The position numbers and the translations under genes were made by a program. A model generated the notes under the pieces. The model was given only the letters and a program-made list of their open reading frames with translations. It was not told the origin of the DNA and ran no database searches. From Natronococcus sp. A-GB1 (GTDB lineage Archaea; Halobacteriota; Halobacteria; Halobacteriales; Natrialbaceae), in contig NZ_JARUKW010000005.1 in NCBI RefSeq assembly GCF_029688845.1, forward strand, positions 62,001 through 126,000: 64,000 nt of DNA. Direction: 5' to 3'. This document shows, one piece after another, positions 17,652-26,298 of this stretch. Positions within the stretch are counted from its first letter, which is position 1, and the number at the start of each line of letters is the position of its first letter.

Positions 17652-18526
17652 GTGAGATCGAGGCGGCCATCCGCGAGAACCATCCCGCCCTGATCACGTA
17701 CATCACCGCCGGCGATCCCTCGCTCGAGGACACGAAGGCGTACGTCGAAGCCCTGGACCGGGGCGGCGCGGACCTGATCGAACTCGGACTCCCGTTCTCG
17801 GAGCCGATCGCCGAGGGGCCGACGATCCAGGCGGCGATCAACCGCGCGCTCGACGCGGGCACGACCCCCGAGGGCTTCTTCGAGCTGGTCGACGACCTCG
17901 AGACGGAGGCGCCGCTGCTGGTGATGACGTACTACAATATGCTCCTCCAGTACGGGCCAAGCGAGGCGCAACGCGCCTCGGATAGTCGAGCGGTGGAACC
18001 GCGAGACAAGCCGGACGTCCGCCCGTTCGTCGAGCGCGCCGCCGAGGTCGGGCTCTCCGGACTCATCGTCCCCGACCTGCCCGCGGAGGAGGCCGATCCG
18101 CTGCGAACGGCCTGTGACGACCACGGGCTCGACCTCGTCTTCATCGTCGCGCCGACGACCGAGGGCGAGCGACTCGATCGGATCATGTCACAGGTGTCGG
18201 GCTTCGCCTACGTCCAGGCCCGCCTGGGCACGACGGGTGCGCGGGCGGACGTCTCGAACGCGACCCACGACAGCCTAACCCGCCTCGAGCAGTATGATGT
18301 TCCGAAGGCGGTCGGCTTCGGCGTCAGCGAGGGTGACCACGCCGCAGAGATAATCGAGGCCGGCGCCGACGGCGTCATCGTCGGCAGCGCGCTCGTCGAC
18401 CTGATCGCCGAACACGGCGAGGGCGACGCCCCCGCGGCCGACGCCCTCGAGGCCAAAGCCGCGGAGCTCAAACGCGGCGCCCGCCGGGGCGGCGGGGTAG
18501 ATGTACCGGAACCAGAACAGCCATAA
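17648..18526 (+). CDS. trpA: tryptophan synthase alpha subunit with in-frame palindromic insert
   Basis: 292-residue TIM-barrel subunit that releases indole from indole-glycerol phosphate. [18 protein letters not shown] holds the catalytic pair: the first Glu (E49 in Salmonella) is kept, and the position of Asp60 is Glu. YNMLLQYG is followed by an unusual run of about 17-20 residues (104-123, rich in Arg, Ser, Glu) before FVERAAEVG. That insert is encoded by two perfect hairpins at 17962-18007. [12 protein letters not shown] matches the C-terminus. It is the last trp gene, 24 bp before the ADH synthase gene. Confidence 0.93.
   Translation: MSEIEAAIRENHPALITYITAGDPSLEDTKAYVEALDRGGADLIELGLPFSEPIAEGPTIQAAINRALDAGTTPEGFFELVDDLETEAPLLVMTYYNMLLQYGPSEAQRASDSRAVEPRDKPDVRPFVERAAEVGLSGLIVPDLPAEEADPLRTACDDHGLDLVFIVAPTTEGERLDRIMSQVSGFAYVQARLGTTGARADVSNATHDSLTRLEQYDVPKAVGFGVSEGDHAAEIIEAGADGVIVGSALVDLIAEHGEGDAPAADALEAKAAELKRGARRGGGVDVPEPEQP
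17962..18007 (+). repeat. double-hairpin palindromic insert inside trpA
   Basis: The first hairpin has an 8-bp stem CGAGGCGC/GCGCCTCG (17962-17969, 17973-17980) and loop AAC. The second has stem GTC/GAC, a tandem GA/GA step, stem GCGGT/ACCGC and loop GGA (17985-18007). The GAGGCGC stem and the GA/GA design recur in the intergenic repeat at 14609-14633. It adds codons in frame. Confidence 0.65.
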
Positions 18527-18550
18527 CCACCTGATTGCTAGACACTCGCA

Positions 18551-19345
18551 ATGACTACAGGCACCGAGGCACGACTCGAGCGGATCGGTACAGACGGATC
18601 GTACGTAATCGTCCCGATGGACCACGGCATCACGATGGGCGCCGTCCAGGGACTGAAAGACATCGAATCGACCATCGACGGCGTGACGCGCGGCGGCGCC
18701 GACGCCGTCCTCACTCAGAAGGGGATCGCCCCCCGCGTCCACGACAACAAGAATGGTAAGGGGTACATCGTCCACCTCAACGGGTCGACGACGATCGGCC
18801 CCGACGAGCAGGACAAACGGCTAACCGGCACCGTCGAGGAGGCGATCCGAGTCGGCGCGGACGCCGTCTCCTTCCACATCAACGTCGGCTCGAACTACGA
18901 GCCCGACCAGACCAGCCAGCTCGCAGAGATCACCGCGGAGGCCGACCGGTTCGGCATCCCCGTTCTGGCGATGGCCTACGCCCGCGGGCCGGGCGTCGAC
19001 TCGACCGACCCCGAGTCGCTCGGCCACGCCGTCCGCCTCGCCGAGGAGGTCGGCGCCGACCTCGTGAAAACGGGCTACAGCGGCGACGCCGACAGCTTCC
19101 AGCACGTCATCGAATCGACCCGGCTGCCCGTCGTCATCGCCGGCGGCTCGCGGGGCACCGACCGCGAGACCCTCGAGATGGTCCGGGGCGCGACCGACGC
19201 CGGCGGCGCCGGCATCTCGATGGGGCGCTCGATCTTCCAGCACGAGGACCCCGAGGCGATCGCGACGGCCGTCGGCGGGATCGTCCACGACGATCTCTCC
19301 GTCGACGAAGCCCTGACCAGGTCCGGGCTGGCACTCGAGGTCTGA
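18551..19345 (+). CDS. 2-amino-3,7-dideoxy-D-threo-hept-6-ulosonate synthase
   Basis: 264-residue class I aldolase-like enzyme of the archaeal shikimate route (AroA', once annotated as fructose-bisphosphate aldolase). VPMDHGITMGA carries the catalytic Asp, and NGSTTIGPD, SFHINVGSNYE, MAYARGPG and DLVKTGYSGD (Schiff-base Lys) follow in order, then VIAGGSRGTDRE and GGAGISMGRSIFQ for phosphate binding. It lies 24 bp after trpA, so it is probably co-transcribed. The next pathway enzyme, DHQ synthase II, is 3.8 kb downstream. Confidence 0.92.
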   Translation: MTTGTEARLERIGTDGSYVIVPMDHGITMGAVQGLKDIESTIDGVTRGGADAVLTQKGIAPRVHDNKNGKGYIVHLNGSTTIGPDEQDKRLTGTVEEAIRVGADAVSFHINVGSNYEPDQTSQLAEITAEADRFGIPVLAMAYARGPGVDSTDPESLGHAVRLAEEVGADLVKTGYSGDADSFQHVIESTRLPVVIAGGSRGTDRETLEMVRGATDAGGAGISMGRSIFQHEDPEAIATAVGGIVHDDLSVDEALTRSGLALEV

Positions 19346-19477
19346 TCGGTAGCGCACTCGTCCGTTTCGTTCGTGTTCGACCCTCTCACGTACGGACCGG
19401 TCCCTTTTTCGGAGTTACTGTCAGCGCACAGAGAACCGCTATCTCCGTGCGACGCGTCCGTTCGTTCGGAGAGTTCA

Positions 19478-20071
19478 ATGAGCACACCAACTACCGAACC
19501 CGGAACCTACTCGTTACAGAAGGGGTGGCGGACGCTCGCGATCGCGGGCGGTGTCGTCGCGCTGCTCGGCCTGCTCGCGATACTACTACCGTTCGCGACC
19601 GGCATCGCGATCACGTACCTCGTCGGCGCCCTGCTGGTCGTCGGCGGAATCGTCCACGCCGGACACGCGTTCACCGCGCGCGGCTGGCGGGGATCGCTGT
19701 GGCAGCTCGCACTTGCAGTGGTGTCGATCGGTGCTGGATTGCTGCTGCTCGTCAATCCGATCCTGGGCCTGCTCAGTCTAACGATGCTGGTCGTCGCGTA
19801 CCTGCTCGTCGACGGTATCGCCGAACTGGGCGTGAGTCTTCGGATGGCAGGCGAACCGGGACGGTCCTGGATCGCCGCCAGCGGCGTCCTCTCGCTCGTT
19901 CTCGCGGGGCTTCTGTGGGCCGGTTTCCCCGCCACTGCAGCCTGGGCGATCGGGCTGCTCGTCGGGATCAGTCTCCTCACGACGGGGCTCTCGATGGCCG
20001 CCGTCGCCTACGGCGGACGCCGGCTCGAGGACGACGTGGCACCGCCGGCGACTGAACCGCGCGGCGCCTGA
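19478..20071 (+). CDS. HdeD/DUF308 family membrane protein
   Basis: 197 residues with six hydrophobic segments arranged as three related hairpins, the DUF308 (HdeD-like) pattern: LVGALLVVGGIVHAGHAF, LGLLSLTMLVVAYLLVDGIAELG and AIGLLVGISLLTTGLSMAAV. In E. coli HdeD is linked to acid resistance; the haloarchaeal role is unknown. The ATG at 19478 follows an uninformative 130-bp gap after the ADH synthase gene. The tail is short and polar. Confidence 0.8.
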   Translation: MSTPTTEPGTYSLQKGWRTLAIAGGVVALLGLLAILLPFATGIAITYLVGALLVVGGIVHAGHAFTARGWRGSLWQLALAVVSIGAGLLLLVNPILGLLSLTMLVVAYLLVDGIAELGVSLRMAGEPGRSWIAASGVLSLVLAGLLWAGFPATAAWAIGLLVGISLLTTGLSMAAVAYGGRRLEDDVAPPATEPRGA

Positions 20072-20103
20072 GACGCCGTCTCCGCTTTTCGGCCGAACTG
20101 CGC

Positions 20104-21048
20104 TCACCCCCGGATGCCGACTGGATCCGTCTCGAGCAGTGCCTCGACGACCGCCGAACCGACGCGCTCGGCGTTGTCGATCGCCAGCGCGAGACTCGCC
20201 TCGGTTCCGTCGAAGCTCTCTTCGACCGTCTCGCCGGGCGCCGGGCGGTCGTAGTTGGCGACCGCGCGCACGCTCAGGTAGCGCTCGAGCAGGCCGAAGC
20301 GCTCGAGGGCGGTCGTCGTCGCGGCGTCTTCCATCTGGGTCGTCGCGTAGGAGGCGACCCCGTACTGCTCGCAGAGCCAGTCGACCTCCCTGGCGTAGCG
20401 CGGCCCGTGCCAGAACTCGTCGCCGCAGACGGTCGTCCCGACCTCGACGGTCGGCCCATCGTCGGGTGCGGTCGGGTACCGATCCTGGTAGATCCGGACA
20501 TCGGAATCGGCCCCGAGGTCGATCTGCGCTGCTGCGTCGAGCGCCGGCTCGAGGAGCCGATCCTCGAGTCGGTGCACGTAGTCCCGCGGTCGGTAGGCGA
20601 GAGTGTCGATCGACTCGGCAGGGTCGTCCGATCGCTCGTCATCGGTTTCGGTGCGGTCCCAGCGGTGTTTGCGATCCCAGTCGACGATCGCGTCCGCGAG
20701 GGCGACCGAGCCCAGCGCGGCTCGAGACGGCGGGCCGCCCGCGATCCCCGCCGAGAGGACGTACGCCGACTCGAGGTCGAGCCCCGGGCTCGCGAGCAGC
20801 GCGGTCGTCGTCGTCGCGGCGTCGCTCTTGCCGATCCCGGTCGTCGTGATCGCGACGCCGTCGTCGGTGAGGTAGACCGGCGTGTCGGCCCCCGGGACGG
20901 TCAGCGCGTCGACGAGGTCGGCGCGCTCGAGCCAGGGACGGCGCTCGTCCAGGGGCGGTTCGGCGACCGCGACGAGCACGAGCGCGGCGGGACGAACCGG
21001 ATCGTTCGGCTCGAGGTGTCGCGGCTCCGGACACGGGGGGTCGCTCAT
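20104..21048 (-). CDS. purine nucleoside permease/phosphorylase-like (NUP family)
   Basis: 314 residues resembling the NUP family, which is related to nucleoside phosphorylases: GVAITTTGIGKSDAATTTTALLAS is the nucleoside-binding glycine block, AYVLSAGIAGGPPSRAALGSVALADAIVDWD is typical of the fold, and QMEDAATTTALERFG carries the ME catalytic-type motif. No membrane segments are visible, so nucleoside cleavage or binding is more likely than permeation. I start at the ATG at 21048; the open frame extends further but turns Arg/Gly-rich. Confidence 0.7.
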   Translation of the reverse strand: MSDPPCPEPRHLEPNDPVRPAALVLVAVAEPPLDERRPWLERADLVDALTVPGADTPVYLTDDGVAITTTGIGKSDAATTTTALLASPGLDLESAYVLSAGIAGGPPSRAALGSVALADAIVDWDRKHRWDRTETDDERSDDPAESIDTLAYRPRDYVHRLEDRLLEPALDAAAQIDLGADSDVRIYQDRYPTAPDDGPTVEVGTTVCGDEFWHGPRYAREVDWLCEQYGVASYATTQMEDAATTTALERFGLLERYLSVRAVANYDRPAPGETVEESFDGTEASLALAIDNAERVGSAVVEALLETDPVGIRG

Positions 21049-21126
21049 GGTCGACGGTTGGCGCCCGGGCGAAAAGGCTTGCCGGAAGCCGGAACCGTTT
21101 CGTGGGTCGCTTTCGTCCGTCGAGCC

Positions 21127-21696
21127 GTGACAGACGAGGCGCTCACGCTCGACGACGAGATCCTCGCCCGTGCGCGGATCCACGCCCGCGAGGTCGCCGC
21201 CGAACACGACCTCGAGCTCGAGGTCGGCGCGCTCGAGTGGGACGTCTCGGCGCGGGCACGGCGTCGCGCGGGGCTGTGCCGGTGGGACGCCGACCGCGAG
21301 GTGGCGACGATCGTCCTCGCACGCCGGGCCTACGAGCGCTACGAGTGGCCCGAGTTCGCAGCGGTCGTCCGCCACGAGCTCGTCCACGCCCTCGAGTTCC
21401 AGCGCACCGGCGAGTCGGGCCACGGCGAGCGCTTTCGTACGCTTGCGGCGCGGCTCGAGGCGCCCCGCCGTTGCCGATCCTTCGCCAACCCGCGGTACGT
21501 GCTCCGCTGTCGGGGGGACGACTGCGACTGGCGGGCGACGCGCCACCGGGCGTCCGAGCCCGTTCGGACGCCGGGCCGGTATCGGTGTGGCGACTGCGGG
21601 GGCGCCCTCGAGGTCGAACACGCCGACAGCGGCCGAACATGGAACACCGCGAGCGGGTACGGAGGCGCGAAGGCCGCGCTCGGCGAGGACTGGTGA
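21127..21696 (+). CDS. SprT-like zinc metalloprotease-domain protein
   Basis: 189 residues with an SprT-like domain: VVRHELVHALEFQ gives the HExxH-type zinc site (HELVH), GHGERFRTLAARL adds the third ligand region, and a C-terminal zinc ribbon (CRGDDCDW, then YRCGDCGG) follows as in SprT/Spartan relatives. Relatives cleave DNA-crosslinked proteins, which is inference here. Start GTG at 21127. It is divergent from the NUP-like gene. Confidence 0.83.
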   Translation: MTDEALTLDDEILARARIHAREVAAEHDLELEVGALEWDVSARARRRAGLCRWDADREVATIVLARRAYERYEWPEFAAVVRHELVHALEFQRTGESGHGERFRTLAARLEAPRRCRSFANPRYVLRCRGDDCDWRATRHRASEPVRTPGRYRCGDCGGALEVEHADSGRTWNTASGYGGAKAALGEDW

Positions 21697-21741
21697 GCGG
21701 AGCGCGGAACACTTATCCGGAAACCGAGTACAGATCCAGCC

Positions 21742-22281
21742 ATGGGAATACTCGATCTGATGCTCGGGCGGTCGGGCGAGGGCCAACAGGGAATCGATGG
21801 CCACTCCTACAAGCTGCCCGAGGAGAGCCACGAGTTCGTCTACCCCGTCGCCGTCCGCCGGATCGAGCTCGATGCGATCGCGGAGCTGCTGGCGGCCGAC
21901 GAGTCGGCGCCATCGCTGGCCGAAAACGCCGACGAGCTCCAGGATACCTTCGACGAGCTGTTCGACGGCCAGGGACCCGACGCGACCGACATCGCCGCCA
22001 GGGAGGAGGCCGCTCGCTCGACGGTCGAAACCGTCCTCGAGACCTGGCGCGAGCAGGTCCCCGACGGGGACGACGGGCTCGGCGTCGTCTACGTCCAGCA
22101 GGGCGAGTTCGAGGCGATCCGATCGTTCGTCAAGCGCTGTAAGCAACGCGACGACGGCAGCAGCGAGTTCGAACTCCCGGAGTCGCTGCCCGCGGTCGCC
22201 GCCCTGCTGTCACGGCTGGACGAGGCGACCGACAGCCGGTACCGGGCGGTCGTCCACACCGATCTGTTACCCGAGGCGTAG
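21742..22281 (+). CDS. conserved haloarchaeal protein, unknown function
   Basis: 179 residues, acidic, without a recognised domain. It begins MGILDLMLGRSGEGQQ and has regular alternation of helices (AENADELQDTFDELFDG, AARSTVETVLETWREQ) that suggests an all-alpha fold. There are no cysteines other than one and no membrane segment. Codon use matches neighbours. It sits 45 bp after the SprT gene on the same strand and converges on the HAD gene with a 6-bp gap. Confidence 0.6.
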   Translation: MGILDLMLGRSGEGQQGIDGHSYKLPEESHEFVYPVAVRRIELDAIAELLAADESAPSLAENADELQDTFDELFDGQGPDATDIAAREEAARSTVETVLETWREQVPDGDDGLGVVYVQQGEFEAIRSFVKRCKQRDDGSSEFELPESLPAVAALLSRLDEATDSRYRAVVHTDLLPEA

Positions 22282-22287
22282 TCGCGA

Positions 22288-22956
22288 TCAGACGATCGAC
22301 GCGAACTCCTCGAGGGAGTCGAGTTCGTACGTCGGCTCGTGCTCGCGGCCGACGTCGTCGCGGCCGACGTCGATCCACGCCGAGTCGAGCCCCATCGCGT
22401 TGGCGCCCGCGACGTCGGCCCGCAGGGAGTCGCCGACGTGGATCGCTCGCTCCGGGCTCGCCTCGAGCGCGCCCAGCGCCCGCTCGAACGGCGCGGCGTC
22501 GGGCTTTGGGAAGACGCCAGCGTTGGGATTCGTGTAGACGCGGACGTCGAAGGCGTCCTCGATGCCGAGCGCCCGCAGCTTCTGGATCTGGGTCTTCCGG
22601 CCGCCGTTGGTGATCAGCCCGACCCGACCGCGTTCGCGGGCGTACTCGAGGGCGGTCTCCGCGCCGGGGCGAAACCGGACGGCGCTTGGGTTCTGCACCT
22701 CGAGATACTGCTCGGCCAGCGAGGGCGCGAGGTCGGCGTCGGCCCGGTCGGCGACTTCTTTGAACAGCTCCCTGTAGAACTGTTCGGCGGTCTGAACGGT
22801 CGGCACCTCGGGAACGGCCGCGCGGAGATCGGCGGGGGTACAGAACGGGTCGCGGTCGACGCCCTCGAAGGCGCGCTCGAGCACCGCGGCGGGATCCTGT
22901 GTGGGCTCGCAGAGCGTGCTATCGAGATCGAAACAGATCGCGTCGTAGGCTGCCAT
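22288..22956 (-). CDS. HAD-superfamily hydrolase
   Basis: 222-residue phosphatase-like protein of the HAD superfamily (Gph/YjjG-like). Motif I is CFDLDSTLCEP near the N-terminus (nucleophile Asp and second Asp), motif II is LITNGG, motif III the Lys in KPDAAPFERAL, and motif IV HVGDSLRADVAGANAMG. The helical cap between motifs I and II makes it a type C1 HAD. The substrate is unknown. The ATG at 22956 places motif I at the usual distance. Confidence 0.87.
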   Translation of the reverse strand: MAAYDAICFDLDSTLCEPTQDPAAVLERAFEGVDRDPFCTPADLRAAVPEVPTVQTAEQFYRELFKEVADRADADLAPSLAEQYLEVQNPSAVRFRPGAETALEYARERGRVGLITNGGRKTQIQKLRALGIEDAFDVRVYTNPNAGVFPKPDAAPFERALGALEASPERAIHVGDSLRADVAGANAMGLDSAWIDVGRDDVGREHEPTYELDSLEEFASIV

Positions 22957-23110
22957 CTGGTATCCGGTACGGTGGCGAGCGTTCTGAACGTTTCGACCCG
23001 TGACAGATGCGAACTCGGCGCACTGCCGCGGGTGTCGGTCCGACCTTTCGATCCCCACGACTGCTGTCGGATCCGCCACGTTCAAGCCGTTCCCCTTCGA
23101 GACTCGAGCT

Positions 23111-24313
23111 ATGACGAGAGCTGTCTGGGTCAAAGCCGACGACGCCGTCGGCGACTGGGACGCCCGCCGCGCACGGATCACGACCGCGCTCGAGGCGGGC
23201 GCCGACTGGGTACTGGTCGACGAGGACGACGTCGAACGCGTCAGCGAACTCGGCGAGATCAACGTCGCGGCGTTTCGCACCGACGGGGACGTCACCTTGG
23301 TCGACGACGTCGACGTCGTCGACGCCGAGGCGGAGTCGGAGCCGGAGTCGACCGCCGAGCCCGACGCCGTCGTCGTCGGCAAGAACGGCGAGGGCGACGG
23401 GACGATCGATCTGCCGACCGATCTGTCGGGTTCGGCCGACCTCTCGACGCTGCGCCGCGAGGGCGAGCTCGACCGGGGTGCGTACGTTCGCATCCTCGGG
23501 ACGGAGTACGAGGCCTTCGCCGAGTCGGCCGCCGAGGAAGCCGACCACACGATCGTCGTCGGCGAGGACTGGACGATCATCCCGCTCGAGAACCTGATCG
23601 CGCGGATCGGCGACGAAACGGAACTCGTTGCGGGCGTCACGAACGCCGAGGAGGCCAGAACTGCCTTCGAGACGCTCGAGATCGGCGCCGACGCCGTCCT
23701 GTTGGATTCGGACGACCCCGACGAGATCCGCCGCACCGTCGAGGTCCGGGACGCCGCCGAGCGCGAGTCGCTCGATCTCGAGTACGCCGAGGTCCTCGAC
23801 GTCGAACAGATCGGCAGCGCCGACCGGGTCTGCGTCGACACCGGTTCCCTGCTCGAGCACGACGAGGGGATGCTCGTCGGCTCGATGGCCCGCGGGCTCG
23901 TGTTCGTCCACGCCGAGACCGCCGAGTCGCCGTACGTCGCCTCCCGTCCGTTCCGGGTCAACGCGGGCGCGGTTCACGCCTACGTCCGCACCCCCGACGG
24001 CGGCACGAAGTACCTCTCGGAACTCCAGAGCGGCGACGAGGTCCAGGTCGTCGACACCGACGGCAACACCCGCGAGGCGATCGTCGGCCGCGTCAAGATC
24101 GAAAAACGGCCGATGTTCCGGGTCGCCCTCGAGACCGACGACGGCGATCGCGTCGAGACGCTGCTCCAGAACGCCGAGACGATCAAGGTGCCCACGAGCG
24201 CGGGCCGAAAGGCGGTGACCGACCTCGAGGCGGGCGACGAACTCCTCCTGTACTACGAGGACACGGCTCGTCACTTCGGCGAGGCCGTCGAGGAGAGCAT
24301 CATCGAGAAATAG
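23111..24313 (+). CDS. 3-dehydroquinate synthase II
   Basis: 400-residue archaeal DHQ synthase (AroB'), which oxidises and cyclises the ADH product with NAD+ to 3-dehydroquinate. The start TRAVWVKADDAVGDWDARR, the VLDVEQIGSADRVCVDTGSLL block, GMLVGSMARGLVFVHAE and FRVNAGAVHAYV match the family, as does the beta-rich end with ETLLQNAETIKV. A variable acidic stretch lies at about 75-110. Together with ADH synthase at 18551 and aroD at 39960, three archaeal early shikimate steps are in this window. Confidence 0.94.
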   Translation: MTRAVWVKADDAVGDWDARRARITTALEAGADWVLVDEDDVERVSELGEINVAAFRTDGDVTLVDDVDVVDAEAESEPESTAEPDAVVVGKNGEGDGTIDLPTDLSGSADLSTLRREGELDRGAYVRILGTEYEAFAESAAEEADHTIVVGEDWTIIPLENLIARIGDETELVAGVTNAEEARTAFETLEIGADAVLLDSDDPDEIRRTVEVRDAAERESLDLEYAEVLDVEQIGSADRVCVDTGSLLEHDEGMLVGSMARGLVFVHAETAESPYVASRPFRVNAGAVHAYVRTPDGGTKYLSELQSGDEVQVVDTDGNTREAIVGRVKIEKRPMFRVALETDDGDRVETLLQNAETIKVPTSAGRKAVTDLEAGDELLLYYEDTARHFGEAVEESIIEK

Positions 24314-24319
24314 TCGCCG

Positions 24320-24745
24320 TCAGTTCGTGGGTTCGTCCTCGTCCGGGTTGGCCGGCTCGAGGCGCGTCGTACACCAGTGACAGAACGTGAGATCCTCGTC
24401 GAGGGGTTTGCCGCAGTGGGGACAGCTCGGCCCGTCATGGTCGGCGCCGTTGTTCGATCCCGGCGGGAATCCCATCGACCGGAACGTCGCGTCGATCGCG
24501 GCAAAGAGGATGATAAACGAGATGACGAACTGGCTTATCGTGTCGGTCTCGGTGGTGATGACGCTCACCGCTCCCGAGAGCGAGTCGGCGGCCGCGATCT
24601 GATCGGTGGGAAACAAGATCGCCAGCGACGCCACGAAGATACCGCCGAAGGCGAGACCACGAATCCAGTCGCGGATAAACACGTGGCCCGCACCGGGAAG
24701 GAGCACGGAGAGTCCGGCGGCCGCGAGCGCGCGGATCCAAGTCAT
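24320..24745 (-). CDS. zinc-ribbon membrane protein
   Basis: 141 residues: two or three hydrophobic segments (LSVLLPGAGHVFI, GLAFGGIFVASLAILF, FVISFIILFAAI) followed by a C-terminal zinc ribbon with CPHCGKPLDEDLTFCHWC. The layout suits a small membrane protein of the haloarchaeal zinc-ribbon/DUF type; its role is unknown. It converges on the DHQ synthase gene with a 6-bp gap. Confidence 0.7.
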   Translation of the reverse strand: MTWIRALAAAGLSVLLPGAGHVFIRDWIRGLAFGGIFVASLAILFPTDQIAAADSLSGAVSVITTETDTISQFVISFIILFAAIDATFRSMGFPPGSNNGADHDGPSCPHCGKPLDEDLTFCHWCTTRLEPANPDEDEPTN

Positions 24746-24835
24746 TGTATGTCAACCCGGTGGTGGAGCGGCGCCCTTAACATTCCGATTTCTCTTGACG
24801 TCCGCCTTCGACTGCACTCGTGGGCTTCGGCCGTA

Positions 24836-25321
24836 TTAGTCGGACGGACACGTCACCTCGAGATCGACGATATGGGAACTCGTGAAGCTGCTCCCGTCGA
24901 GCTTGACAGTCGCCTCCGGCTCCTCCTCGAGTTCCTCGCAGTCGACCGTTCCCTCGAACTCGGTGAAGGTGCCGGATTCGACCTCGGTCTCCTCGAACTC
25001 GATCTTGACGCCGGACGATGTCTCGATCTCAGTTACCGTGATATCCTCGTTCAGCCGGTTCGTAACGTTCAGCAGCTCCCGCTCGCCAAGCGGCGCCGCC
25101 GCGTCCGTCGCACTCTCGTTCGCGCTTTCGGTCGCGTTCTCCGACCCGGCGTGGTCAGGTACGTCGGCCTCGACGGCCTCGACGGCGACGTTCGCATCCT
25201 CGTCGTCGACGACCTCAACGGCGATCGAGCGGTCCATCGAGACGACGCTTGCGCCGGCACTCGCGGTGATCAGCAGGGCAATCGCGACGGCGATCAGGGC
25301 GATTCCAGCGCGTGCGCTCAT
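24836..25321 (-). CDS. secreted or anchored acidic protein, unknown function
   Basis: 161 residues. An N-terminal hydrophobic segment (GIALIAVAIALLITASAGASVV) looks like a signal peptide or anchor. The rest is acidic with N-glycosylation sequons (NAT, NES, NVT) and a beta-rich C-terminal half with a Cys pair (VDCEEL and VTCPSD). Its ATG overlaps the stop of the upstream DUF7344-like regulator (ATGA at 25318-25321), so the two are co-translated. A surface protein is inferred. Confidence 0.65.
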   Translation of the reverse strand: MSARAGIALIAVAIALLITASAGASVVSMDRSIAVEVVDDEDANVAVEAVEADVPDHAGSENATESANESATDAAAPLGERELLNVTNRLNEDITVTEIETSSGVKIEFEETEVESGTFTEFEGTVDCEELEEEPEATVKLDGSSFTSSHIVDLEVTCPSD

Positions 25322-25887
25322 CGTTTCGGCGGCCCCTCGTGGCCGATGCGGTTGCGCCGCAGGTAGTAGGTGTGGACGATCGCCGAGGCGCCGAACATCG
25401 CGGTGAACAGGGCGCCCAGCGCGACGGCCGAGAGCTCGCCGATCGGGTACACCGGCACCCACGCGAGCGCAGTGATCACGGCAGCGACCCCCGATAGGCC
25501 CAGGTAGCAGTGGCTCCACGGAATGTCGTCCTCGGGGACGTACTCGAGGTACAGCTGAAGCTTTCGAGCCTCGTCGGTGAGTGTGACCTCCCCTCGGTTG
25601 CGGTCGTACTCGATGACCCCGGTCTCGTCGAGGCGGGGCAGGTGTGACTGGCGCAACGAGGTGTAGACTCGTTTCCGCTTCTTCCAGGGAAGCTCGTCCG
25701 CGGGTGTCTCGTACTCCCACGAGGACACCGAATCGACGAGCGTGCGCAGGTCCACGCGCTCCTTCTCTTCCCGTTTGAGATAGTGCAGTACCCAGCGTCG
25801 ACGCTGGTTGCTCAACATCTCGAAGACATCGTCTCGATCGAGCTCACCAGTTTCGAGCTCCTCCTCATCCAATTTGCTAACACTCAT
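25318..25887 (-). CDS. DUF7344-like HTH regulator with two membrane segments
   Basis: 189 residues. Residues about 15-110 are a winged helix: DVFEMLSNQRRRWVLHYLKR, then LVDSV, KKRKRVYTSLRQSHLPRLDETGVIEYDR, the pattern of the haloarchaeal family I know as DUF7344. Two hydrophobic helices follow (about 130-180). Paralogues lie at 37608-38156 and 39507-39941. The start is the ATG at 25887, next to the conserved MSVSKL; the longer reading adds low-complexity residues. It probably regulates the adjacent surface-protein genes. Confidence 0.78.
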   Translation of the reverse strand: MSVSKLDEEELETGELDRDDVFEMLSNQRRRWVLHYLKREEKERVDLRTLVDSVSSWEYETPADELPWKKRKRVYTSLRQSHLPRLDETGVIEYDRNRGEVTLTDEARKLQLYLEYVPEDDIPWSHCYLGLSGVAAVITALAWVPVYPIGELSAVALGALFTAMFGASAIVHTYYLRRNRIGHEGPPKR

Positions 25888-26298
25888 TCGGATCCCTCCC
25901 TTCGTAACCCCGGCGCCACCCCCCGGTGAGCGTGAGGTACACTTGCTCATGTTTACCGTCGATATTTACTATTGAGAGCATAGAGGATAGCTTCCAAACA
26001 GTAGCAAGGGATGATTCGATTGACGGGATCTGTATGCGGTGTTTTCGGGCGTTCGGCACTGTTCGGGCAAATTACACAGTGACATGGTTCTGGCAGTGCT
26101 TGCCGGTTCGTTTGATACTACTGTCACAGTTCAAGACAGTATTGACCGACCGATAGCGGAGTTCAGGGTCGGCTTGCCGTCTTGCAGGCGTTGCCAGAGG
26201 TTGGCTAACGTGCCTATAGTAAGGGGGCGGCCGCTCGTCGTCGGGTTCGGGTACGTCCGATCTCGCGGGTGGCGAGAATCCGGACGTGCGAGGGGACG
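25888..26298. other. intergenic region left of the signal peptidase gene
   Basis: 411 bp, clearly more AT-rich than the surrounding genes (for example 25945-26160). It contains divergent promoters for the DUF7344-like gene and the signal peptidase, and a dyad ACTGTC/GACAGT at 26121-26141. I find no convincing gene. Lower GC suggests remnant or acquired DNA. Confidence 0.45.

Noticed and set aside
20104-22146. A 680-codon reading of the NUP-like gene extending to 22146
   Set aside because: Residues upstream of 21048 are Arg/Gly/Pro-rich antisense to the SprT gene and the next one; the domain begins at the ATG at 21048.
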